This document shows positions 44,667 to 52,976 of a stretch of 64,000 bases of DNA, in pieces (position 1 is the stretch's first letter; the number at the start of each line of letters is the position of its first letter). A model generated the notes under the pieces. The model did no database searches, was not told where the DNA came from, and saw only the letters and a list, made by a program, of their open reading frames with translations. A program made the position numbers and the translations under genes. Source of the DNA: Opitutus sp. (lineage in GTDB: Bacteria; Verrucomicrobiota; Verrucomicrobiia; Opitutales; Opitutaceae); assembly GCA_024707325.1 (NCBI GenBank), contig JANPZY010000001.1:2294501-2358500 (forward strand). The letters are read 5' to 3'.

Positions 44667-45662
44667 ATGTCCACTTCGCTGAAAAAGGTTTTGGAGGCGC
44701 TGTCGCCTTCGCTGTTGGTTGGTCTTGTCGTGACGGGAGCGTTTTTCGCCTTCGTGGCGTGGGACCAGTCGCACTGGTGGCAGTTGAAAGAGGACTACTC
44801 GTTCGGCTGGCTGGTGCCGGTGTTCGTGGCGTTCGTGGTTTACGATCGCTGGGCACGCATCACGGAGGCGGCGCGCGCGTGTGCCGCCGACGGAAGCGCC
44901 CGGGCGGTCGGCTTCGGCGCCATGCTGTTGAAGCTGGCGGTGTGGGCCTCGATCGTGGGCGGCGCGGGCATGTTTTTGCTCGGCGCGCTTTATCGCGCGG
45001 GCGCGGGCACATCGCAACCGAGCACGCTGGCGTTGACGATCGGTGCGGTCGGGCTGGGCGTGGGCGCGATCTTTCTGAACGCGCCGTCGGCGGCGTCGGT
45101 CACGCCGGTGCGTTTTTGGCGCGACGCGCGGCTGCAGTTGCTCGCGTGGTTCACGTTTCCGCTGCTCGTGTGGCTGATCTCGGCGCCGATGGTCTCGGTG
45201 GTGGAGCGGGAGTTGAATTTGTTTCTGCTGCGCAAGGTCGTGGCGGTGGTCTCGTTCGTGTTCGAGACGCTCGGGCTGCCGATCGAGCAGCGTGGCAATG
45301 TGCTGCTCTTGCCGTCGGGCAGCGTGGGCGTGGAGGACGCGTGCTCGGGCATCCGCTCGCTGACGGCGTGCTTGTTCGCCGGATCGTTTCTCGCGGCGGT
45401 GTTTTTGGAAAAGTGGTGGAAAAAAATCCTGCTCGTGGGCTCGGCGATGCTGCTCGCGTTTATCACGAATCTCGGGCGCGGACTCTTCCTCACGAGCTGG
45501 GCGTATCGCAACGGCGCGGACTCGATCGGCGGCACGGTGCACGATGTCGCGGGCTACGCGGTGCTCGGCGTGACCGTGCTCGGTCTGCTGTGCCTGTTGC
45601 CGTTGATGAATCTCGGCAGCGAACCCGAGCCGGTCGCCTCGGCGGAAACAAAACGCGAGTGA
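44667..45662 (+). CDS. Exosortase/archaeosortase family protein
   Basis: 331 residues, about eight membrane helices. Membrane-embedded cysteine transpeptidase-like enzyme that recognises short C-terminal sorting signals such as PEP-CTERM. The catalytic set is complete: Cys in VGVEDACSGIRSLTACL, Arg in FITNLGRGLFLTSWAY, His in GGTVHDVAGYAVLGV. Ribosome-binding site AAAGGCGGG precedes the ATG at 44667. No target protein or exopolysaccharide genes are in the window. Convergent with the M16 gene, 9 bp between stops. Confidence 0.88.
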   Translation: MSTSLKKVLEALSPSLLVGLVVTGAFFAFVAWDQSHWWQLKEDYSFGWLVPVFVAFVVYDRWARITEAARACAADGSARAVGFGAMLLKLAVWASIVGGAGMFLLGALYRAGAGTSQPSTLALTIGAVGLGVGAIFLNAPSAASVTPVRFWRDARLQLLAWFTFPLLVWLISAPMVSVVERELNLFLLRKVVAVVSFVFETLGLPIEQRGNVLLLPSGSVGVEDACSGIRSLTACLFAGSFLAAVFLEKWWKKILLVGSAMLLAFITNLGRGLFLTSWAYRNGADSIGGTVHDVAGYAVLGVTVLGLLCLLPLMNLGSEPEPVASAETKRE

Positions 45663-45671
45663 GGGGAGCGC

Positions 45672-48486
45672 TCAGCGGTGCGGCGTCGCGACGAAGATCT
45701 GCGCGCGATTGCCGTGCAGGAATTTCGCGGCGGCGGCGTTGACTTCCTTCAGCGTGATGGAGCGCAGATCCGCTTCGCGCGTGCGTGGCCAGTCGAGGCG
45801 GAACGGCTCGCTCTGCGCCGGCGTCACGATGTGGTAGAGCCAGTAGCTGTTGTTGCGCAGTCGGGTGGGATTCTCGGCGATGCGCGGCTCGATCTCGGCG
45901 TGCAGGTCGTCGAGCGTGGCGCCGTTGCGGCGAAAGTCTTCGGCGATGCGTGCGACGAGTTTGGCGAGTTCGCTGGCATCCTGCGGATGCGCGGAAAGCG
46001 TGATGATCAGGTAACCGTCGTCACGGATGGTGTCGTCGGTCCACAAATCGGAATCGGGATCGTAGGTGGCGCCGAGTTTTTCGCGGATCTCGCGGCGCAC
46101 GCGATTTTGCAGGATGCCGGCCACGGTATCGACGACGCGCTGCTGACGAATTTGCATGAGCCCGGAAACGGGCCACTGCACGCGGACGAGAGCGCGCGGG
46201 ATCGGACTGTCCACTTGCGCGGTCCAGGAGCCGGCCTTGCGAGTAAAAGGAACGAGCTTGAGCGATGAAGTGCCGGCGGGCAGCGGACGGCGCGGCAGCG
46301 CGCCGAGCGTGCGGGCCACGCGGTCGATCGTTTCCTCAACGTCGAAATCGCCCACCAGCCCGAGCTCGATCGAACCGCGGTGCACCTCGCCCTCGATCCA
46401 GGTCATGAGTTCGCTGAGCGTGCGCGAGGCGGTTTGCGGGTAGGGCGGCAAGGCCAGGCGGGGATCGTCGCGCGAGATCGTGCGGAGGGCGAGGAAGTTG
46501 AGCGCGGAGGCCGGGTCGTATTGGATTTCTTGATACGCGCTGATGATCTTGGAGTGCGCCGCGGCAAACTCGCGGGGGCGCCACGCCGGATCCGAGACGT
46601 AGGCCTGCAGGAGCAGCAGGAGATCGGGCAGCGATTCGCGATCGGAGGCGCCGGTGAGCGTGAATGCGGTGGATTCGGCGGCGAAGCCGAGCGAGAGATT
46701 ACGTTCGGCGGTGAAGCGCTGGAGCTCGGAGTTGTCGTGGCGACCGACGCCGGCGTCGTTGAGGTAGGGCGCGGCGAGGAGTGCGAGCCCGGGGAGATCC
46801 TTTGGCTGGCTGAGTCGGCCGCGACCGACGCGGGCGCGGACCTGGATCAGGTTGCGGTTGAAATCGGTGCGCTTGAGGTTGAGCCGCACGCCGTTGGCGA
46901 ACTCGACGAGGTGGATATCGAGATCGGCCACGTGACTGCGCGCGCGAATCGTGCCTGCGGTTTCATAGGGCGCGTAAGCGAGCGTGGTCGGCTGCGGACG
47001 CGGCAGCGGCGGGAGCGGCCCGAGCAGGCCGGACTTGAAGACCGAGACGATCTCGTGGGCAGCGTCGGCGAGCTGGAGATTGCTCAGCATGAAAAAGACG
47101 CGGAGCGCCCTGCGCCCAGATCTCGCGGGCGACCGCACGGGCGCGCTCGGGCGTCATCGTGGCGAGCACGGTGTCGTTGAGTTCCTTCGCCTGCGCCCAC
47201 GAAGAGGGCACGCGATCGAGCGCGAAGGCGAAAACCAGTTGGTCGGCGAGGGTGCGGGACGATTCGGTGGCCTCGGCGATGGCGGCGTAGTCGAAGCGGC
47301 GGCGAATCAATCGCATGCCGGCGGCGATTTCCTCTTCGCTGAAACCTTGCTCGGTCGCGCGGCGATACTCGCGGGCAAGAGCGGCGACCGCGGTGCGCCA
47401 GTGGAGCGCGGCGCAATCGATGTGGAGCGTGAAACTGGTGTGGTGTTGCCCGAACGGCTGCGTGATCGCGTGCGTCGCGCCAAACTCGCGCGCATTGTCG
47501 CGGCGGAGTTGGTTCATGCGCTCGGTCATCAGCGTCATCACGAAATCGCGCTCCATGGCGACGCGCCGGGCGGCGGCGGTTTCGAAACCACCGGGACCGG
47601 GCGCGATCGAGGTGAGCTCGAGTGTGACGGCGCCGGCGGCCGGCTCGCGATGGTAGTGGGCCTCGACTTCGGATGGGTTGGAAACGGGTCCGAGATCGGG
47701 CGGCGAGGGCAGGGGCGTCGTCGGTTTGGCGAGACTGGAGAAGTGTGCGCGGACGCGGCCCTCGAGTTGATCCGGCGTGAGGTCGCCGACGGCGATGACG
47801 ACCATGTTGTCCGCGCGATACCACTTTTCGTAGAAGCGACGGAGCTCGGCCGGTCCGGCGTTGCGGAGGACGGCGGCATCGCCAATCGGAAGCCGGCGTG
47901 AGATGAGCGAATGGGGAAACAGGAAACGGTCGCGCATCTCTCCGGCACGCGCGCCCCAGTTGTCGCGCGCGCGGCGCTCGCTCTCGACGACGCCGCGCTC
48001 GCGCGTGACTTCGTCGGAATCGAAGACCTGCCCATCCGCGAAGTCGCGGAGCACCTCGAGACCCTCGTCGAGACGGGAAAACTCCACCGGCACATCGAGT
48101 TGATAGATCGTGTGCGTGAGAAACGTGAACGCGCTCACGTCGGCTCCAAAGGCGAGGCCGTGGCGTTGGAGAATTTCGGTGAGTGTGTTGCGCGGAAACC
48201 GGCGCGTGCTGCTGAACGCCATGTGCTCGACGAAGTGCGTGAGCCCGAGTTCGTCTTCGTTCTCGTGCAAGGAACCGACGCGCACAAAAAGCCGGAGCGC
48301 GATGCGGCCGCGAGGCTCGGCGTTTTGCTGGACGATGAAGCGCAGGCCGTTGTCGAGCCGGCCGAAACGTATCGAGGGGTTAACCGGCAGATCGCTTTGC
48401 TCGTGCGGCCACGCGGGACTCGCCGGTGCCACCGAGAAAAGGAGCAGCGCCAGCAAAAGGAGGCAGGCGCGGCGGAGGTGAAGCAT
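45672..48486 (-). CDS. M16 zinc metalloprotease (pitrilysin-like, two halves), frame broken
   Basis: Periplasmic or envelope protease of about 937 residues with signal peptide (LLLLALLLFSVAPASPAWP). N-terminal half has the inverted zinc motif in GLTHFVEHMAFSSTRRF (HFVEH) and the distal Glu region in EVTRERGVVESERRARDNWG. The C-terminal half is the inactive partner lobe: LALLAAPYLNDAGVGRHD and IREKLGATYDPDSDLWTDD. The frame changes at an A5 run on the plus strand (47092-47096); with four A the junction is GAPRLFMLSNLQLADAAHE and the gene has 938 codons, the normal two-lobe length. Confidence 0.85.
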
Positions 48487-48604
48487 CTGCGAAAAGCTGG
48501 CGGGAGTGGGCAGGGTGGTCACGCGAATTTCTCGCGAGCGGGCGGTGATGAAAGACTTGGAAAGCGTCGGCACCGGAGTAGAGGTGGCGGTCTCTTTCGC
48601 TCCC

Positions 48605-49888
48605 ATGGTCTGGCTTTACCGGCTATTGTTTCTCCCTGTGATGCTCGTGCTTGTGCCGGGCTACCTGCTGCGCATGCGCCGGCGCGGCGGCTACGGGGAG
48701 AAGTTCAGCCAGCGGTTTGGTGCGGGGCATCGTCCGCCGCCGCGGCGCCCGGGCGTGCGTCGTGTGTGGGTCCAGGCGGTGAGTGTGGGCGAGATGCTCG
48801 CGATCGGACCGTTGCTGCAGTCGCTCACGAACGAGGGCGACGTGGAAATCTATCTCACGACCACGACGAGCACCGGTTTCAAACTCGCCCGCGAACGTTA
48901 CGCGGGGCTCACGATTGGCATCGGTTACTTTCCGCTCGATTGGTGGTTCTTTTCTGCGCGCACGTGGCGGGCAGTTGCGCCGGATCTGGCGATCCTCACG
49001 GAAGGCGAGCGCTGGCCTGAGCATATCCACCAAGCGAATACACGTCGCGTGCCGGTGCTGAGCGTCAACGCGCGTCTCTCCGACCGAAGCTTCCGGCGCA
49101 TGCGGCGCTTTCGTTGGGCGGTGCAGGGTGTGCTGCGCGGCATGGATCGCGTGCTCGCGGGGTCGGCGCACGACGCGGAACGCTTTCTTGAACTCGGCGT
49201 TCGCCGCGACGCACTTGAGGTCACGGGCAACCTGAAGCTCGATGTCACGATCCCTCGGCTCGCCGACGAAGAACGCGAAACGCTGCGCCGCGAGCTGGGC
49301 CTTTCCCCGGGCCTTGTGCTCGTCGGGTCTTCGACGTGGCCGGGCGAGGAGGAGGTGCTGCTCGCCGCTTACCAAAAGGCGCGGGACGAAGGCATCGCTT
49401 GCGGACTGCTGCTTGTGCCGCGACATGCGGAGCGCCGTCGCGACGTCGAGCGGTTGTTGTCCGAAAACGGTGTAACTTCGCATTTCCGTTCGCGCGGAGT
49501 GGCGCCGGCGATCGTCGACGTCGCGGTAGGCGACACCACGGGCGAGCTGCAGAAACTCGCGCAACTCGCCGATCTTGTTTTCGTCGGAAAAAGTCTCCCG
49601 CCCAACGAAGGCGGTCAGACGCCGGTCGAGGCCGCAGCGCTGGGCAAGCCGATCGTCTTCGGCCCGCGCATGACGAACTTCACGCCGATCGCCCGCGAAC
49701 TCACGCAAAGCGGCGCGGCGGCACAGGTTTCAGACGCAGCTCAAGCCGGGCGCGAGATCGTGGCTCTCCTGCGTTCGCCCGAACGCCGGCAGGCGATGGC
49801 TGCCGCCGCGGTGCAGTGGCACGCGGCCAACGCCGGCGCGGTCGAGCGCACGGTGGCGGCGATCAGGCAATGGCTGCCTCAGCGGTGA
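48605..49888 (+). CDS. waaA: 3-deoxy-D-manno-octulosonic acid (KDO) transferase
   Basis: 427 residues from the ATG at 48605. Transfers KDO from CMP-KDO to lipid A precursor at the inner membrane. N-terminal hydrophobic anchor (LYRLLFLPVMLVLVPGYLL); then RRVWVQAVSVGEMLAIGPLL with the catalytic Glu region, TTTTSTGFKLARERY, YFPLDWWFFSARTWRAVAPD, ILTEGERWPEHIHQA; and the nucleotide side GSSTWPGEEEVLLAAYQKAR and NEGGQTPVEAAALGKPIVFG. Its presence shows a Gram-negative envelope with KDO. 26 bp of its 3' end overlap the convergent phosphoesterase gene. Confidence 0.9.
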   Translation: MVWLYRLLFLPVMLVLVPGYLLRMRRRGGYGEKFSQRFGAGHRPPPRRPGVRRVWVQAVSVGEMLAIGPLLQSLTNEGDVEIYLTTTTSTGFKLARERYAGLTIGIGYFPLDWWFFSARTWRAVAPDLAILTEGERWPEHIHQANTRRVPVLSVNARLSDRSFRRMRRFRWAVQGVLRGMDRVLAGSAHDAERFLELGVRRDALEVTGNLKLDVTIPRLADEERETLRRELGLSPGLVLVGSSTWPGEEEVLLAAYQKARDEGIACGLLLVPRHAERRRDVERLLSENGVTSHFRSRGVAPAIVDVAVGDTTGELQKLAQLADLVFVGKSLPPNEGGQTPVEAAALGKPIVFGPRMTNFTPIARELTQSGAAAQVSDAAQAGREIVALLRSPERRQAMAAAAVQWHAANAGAVERTVAAIRQWLPQR

Positions 49889-50693
49889 CGTCGCGAGCGG
49901 GCCGGCGTTCTGCGCGGAAATCGTCGGAATCCGGCAGCGGGTAACCGCGCACGAACGAGGCGTAGTCCACGAGTTCGTAGCGGCCGTCGAGGTGCTCAAC
50001 CACCGCGGTGAGCGATTCGACCCAGTCGCCTGAATTCAGATAGTGGATACCGCCGAGCATCTTGTCGGCGGGCGTGTGGATGTGGCCGCACATCACGCCA
50101 ACGCAGCCCCGCTGGCGCGCGAGATCGGCAATGCGCTCCTCGAACTTCGAGATGTGGCTCACGGCCTTTTTCACGCGCGCCTTGATCGCCTTGCTGAGCG
50201 ACCAATAGTCGAGGCCGCGCCAGCTCCGCCAGGCGTTGTAGAGTCGATTCAGGCGGAGCAGCGCCCGGTAGCCTCGGTCACCGAGATGGGCGAGGAAGAC
50301 GAAGTTGCGCGTGATGGTGTCGAAGCCGTCGCCGTGCAGGACGAGATAGCGCCCGCGCAGACCGTCGTGCACGTAATCCTCGACGACGCGCAGTCCTTCG
50401 AACTCGAGGGGGAGAAACCTGCGCAGGATGTCGTCGTGATTGCCGCGCAGGTAAACGATCTCGGTATCGCGCTTCGCGAGCATCTTGAGCACGATGCGCA
50501 CGAACTCGGTGTGGGCGCGCGTCCAGCGGCCACCGCGAGTCAGGTGCCAGCCGTCGATGATGTCACCGTTAAGAATCAGACGCTCGCAGCGGACGTGGCG
50601 GAGGAAATGAAGCACTTCGTCCACCTTGCAGTCGGGGGTGCCGAGATGGATGTCGGAAAGGACGACGGTGCGGACGCAGAGGACGTTGTTCAT
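49863..50693 (-). CDS. Metallophosphoesterase, LpxH/UDP-diacylglucosamine pyrophosphohydrolase-like
   Basis: 276 residues. Calcineurin-like metal motifs: VVLSDIHLGTPD (DxH), LILNGDIIDGWHL (GDxxD), LRGNHDDILRRF (GNHD), VLHGDGFDTI and VMCGHIHTPADKM (GHxH). Resembles the COG2908 phosphoesterases whose best-known members cut UDP-2,3-diacylglucosamine in lipid A synthesis; in an operon with a glycosyltransferase and a lipid kinase it may act on another lipid. The ATG overlaps the stop of the lipid kinase gene. Confidence 0.85.
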   Translation of the reverse strand: MNNVLCVRTVVLSDIHLGTPDCKVDEVLHFLRHVRCERLILNGDIIDGWHLTRGGRWTRAHTEFVRIVLKMLAKRDTEIVYLRGNHDDILRRFLPLEFEGLRVVEDYVHDGLRGRYLVLHGDGFDTITRNFVFLAHLGDRGYRALLRLNRLYNAWRSWRGLDYWSLSKAIKARVKKAVSHISKFEERIADLARQRGCVGVMCGHIHTPADKMLGGIHYLNSGDWVESLTAVVEHLDGRYELVDYASFVRGYPLPDSDDFRAERRPARDVTAEAAIA

Positions 50694-51649
50694 CGGAAAC
50701 GGGGGAGCGACGGGCGAGCGGGACCGGGCTGTCGTATCCGTCGCTTCAATACGAAGCGGTCACGAGTGCCAGGTGCGGTTACGATGCGGAGCGCTGCGGG
50801 GTGCACGCGCACCTCGAGTTTGCTTCCGGCATAGTGAAGCTCTCCGTCGGTGTGGAGGAAGCCGGGCGCGATTCGCTCGAGCGTAAACTCGCGGGCGCGG
50901 AGGCGCAGTGTGCGCGGATTGGTGTGGAGGCGGCCGAGCATCAACTGCGCCGCAAACTGCACGGCGCGCAGAGGTCCCATCGGTTTCACCGCCACCAAAT
51001 CGATCAAACCATCGCGCACGGAGGCGCCCGGTGCGATGCATGCGTGGTGGCCGTATTGGTCCGAGTTTGAAACGGTCACCAGCAGCGTTTCGAGCGAGAC
51101 GCGGCGCGCGCCGGAGTCGATGGTGACGCGCATCGGCGCGCGTTGGAAAAACCGGGCCCACGTCGTGCGCGCGTAGGAGAGGAACGAGCGACGGGAGATC
51201 TCGTTGCACCGGCTGGCGATTTCGGCGTCGAGACCGAAGCCGGTGGTATTGACGAACACCACGTCATTAACGGTGCCGACATCGATTGCAACGGACCCCG
51301 AAGCAGGCTCGAGCGCGAGACCAAGCGCTTTCAACGGGTCGCGCGGGAGGCCGAGATGCGTGGCGAGCCCGTTGCCGGAGCCGGCGGGCACGATGCCGAG
51401 GGCGAGGCGTGTGCCGATCAGCGCTGGAGCGATCTCGTTGAGGGTGCCATCTCCGCCCACCGCAATGATGCGCGTGCAGCCGTCACGAACGGCGGCACGC
51501 GCGAGCTCAGTGGCGTGACCGCGTTCGCGCGTCTTGACGACGGAGACGTCGAGTCCGCTTTCGGCAACGCGTCGCGTGATGGCTTTGAACAACGCGGGCG
51601 TTCGGCGGCATTTCCCGGCGGCAGGATTGAAAATCAGGCAGGTTTTCAT
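50690..51649 (-). CDS. Diacylglycerol kinase family lipid kinase (YegS/DgkB type)
   Basis: 319 residues. Catalytic domain signatures: LIFNPAAGKCRRTPALFKA, IIAVGGDGTLNEIAPALIG (GGDGT nucleotide loop), LGIVPAGSGNGLATHLGLP and the C-terminal beta domain with VRDGLIDLVAVKPMGPLR and GFLHTDGELHYAGSKLEV. Likely phosphorylates diacylglycerol or a glycolipid. Start ATG at 51649 overlaps the glycosyltransferase stop. Confidence 0.88.
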   Translation of the reverse strand: MKTCLIFNPAAGKCRRTPALFKAITRRVAESGLDVSVVKTRERGHATELARAAVRDGCTRIIAVGGDGTLNEIAPALIGTRLALGIVPAGSGNGLATHLGLPRDPLKALGLALEPASGSVAIDVGTVNDVVFVNTTGFGLDAEIASRCNEISRRSFLSYARTTWARFFQRAPMRVTIDSGARRVSLETLLVTVSNSDQYGHHACIAPGASVRDGLIDLVAVKPMGPLRAVQFAAQLMLGRLHTNPRTLRLRAREFTLERIAPGFLHTDGELHYAGSKLEVRVHPAALRIVTAPGTRDRFVLKRRIRQPGPARPSLPRFR

Positions 51650-52845
51650 GCGTAGGCGGATTGGGTGGCGTGGGGCAGGGGACACGCGGAGACGACGGCC
51701 ATGAGGTCGGCTTCGAAACGATCGGCGACGTGGCTCCATGTTCGATCCAGGACGGCCGCGCGCGCGGACTCGCGGAGTCGGGTGCGCAACTCTCCATCGA
51801 CGGCGAGCCGCACGCCGGCAGCGATCAGCTCGCGCGGTTGATCGACCGCTGCGAGGAGCGCGTTGCGCTCGTGCTGGGCGAACTCGCGGGCGGCGGCGTA
51901 GTCGAAGCCGGCGACGGCCAGCCCACTGGCCATCGCTTCGGCGAAGACGTTGCCGTAGGTTTCGGTGAGACTGGCGTGGAGATAGAGGTCGGCCGACGCG
52001 TAGTGGCGGGCCAGTTCCTCGCGCGACACGAAGCCGGGAAACACACACGTGTAGTGCTCGCGCGCGAGAGTGGGGCGGAGCGGGCCGTCGCCCACGAGCA
52101 CGAAGCGGCATCGCGAATTCACGGACCGCATCCAGGCATAGGCCTGGAAGAGCAGTTCGTAGTTTTTTTCCGGCGCCATGCGGCCCACGTGCAACACCAC
52201 GGGATCATCCGGACGCGCGCCCCAAGTGCTGCGCAATTTCTCGCAGCGTTTGGCTGGCGTGAAGCGCGCGGTGTCGATGCCCCGGGAGAGCACGAGCAGG
52301 CGTTCAAAACCCTGGGACTCGAGCTCGGCACAGAGCTGCGCCGTCGGTGCAAACGTCCGCGCGGTGCGATTGTGCACATAGCGCAGCCACGCAAGCGCGA
52401 GCGGTCGCAGCAGGCCGAGTCCATAGTGCCGCGTGTAAGCATGAAAATGCGTGTGAAAACTCGATGTCACCGGAATCCCGAGCCGCCGCGCCGCGCGAAT
52501 GGCGGAGACGCCGAGCGGACCTTCGGTGACCACGTGCACGAGATCGGGGCGCTCCTTGCGCCAGCGAGCGCGCAGCGCGGCACCGGCGGGATGCCCCATT
52601 TGCAGCTGGGGATAGCCCGGGATCGGCAAGCCCGGCATCGCGATCTCCTCGAATGTCGCGGCGGCTTGTTGGGTATCAGCGCCTTGAGATCCGCGCGGTC
52701 GATAGACGGTCACGCGATGGCCGCGGCGTGCGAGTTCTTCCGCGAGATGACCGAAGGTCATCGCGACGCCATTGATCTCGGGCGGGAAAGTTTCGGTGAC
52801 GATGGCGAGGTGCACGGGAGCGAGCGGTTGTTCTCTCGCATGCAA
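51646..52845 (-). CDS. Glycosyltransferase, GT4-type (alpha-mannosyl/diacylglycerol glycosyltransferase-like)
   Basis: GT-B fold. N-terminal LAIVTETFPPEINGVAMTFG, HVVTEGPLGVSAIRAARRLG, TSSFHTHFHAYTRHYGLGLL; C-terminal VLHVGRMAPEKNYELLFQAY, CVFPGFVSREELARHYASAD and HASLTETYGNVFAEAMASGL with the EX7E pair. Similar to enzymes that glycosylate diacylglycerol or phosphatidylinositol, which fits the lipid kinase downstream. The frame opens at TTG 52845; GTG at 52815 (VHLAIVTETF) matches the usual family start better. Confidence 0.87.
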   Translation of the reverse strand: MHAREQPLAPVHLAIVTETFPPEINGVAMTFGHLAEELARRGHRVTVYRPRGSQGADTQQAAATFEEIAMPGLPIPGYPQLQMGHPAGAALRARWRKERPDLVHVVTEGPLGVSAIRAARRLGIPVTSSFHTHFHAYTRHYGLGLLRPLALAWLRYVHNRTARTFAPTAQLCAELESQGFERLLVLSRGIDTARFTPAKRCEKLRSTWGARPDDPVVLHVGRMAPEKNYELLFQAYAWMRSVNSRCRFVLVGDGPLRPTLAREHYTCVFPGFVSREELARHYASADLYLHASLTETYGNVFAEAMASGLAVAGFDYAAAREFAQHERNALLAAVDQPRELIAAGVRLAVDGELRTRLRESARAAVLDRTWSHVADRFEADLMAVVSACPLPHATQSAYA

Positions 52846-52976
52846 CTTCCTCGATCACTGTGGCATTCGCGTGTCGTTGCGGTGACGACCACGTGAAATC
52901 GGCGCGCCCGCGAATTTAGCGCAATTCGGTATTGCACCCTCCTCCGTGGTTTCTACGGTCGCGCCTTTTACGCCGA

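Noticed and set aside
44532-45542. A 336-codon minus-strand gene
   Set aside because: Antisense to the exosortase, with Arg/His-rich composition typical of an opposite-frame shadow in GC-rich DNA.
52676-52858. Small gene upstream of the glycosyltransferase
   Set aside because: It lies within the 5' part of the glycosyltransferase in another frame and has shadow-type composition.
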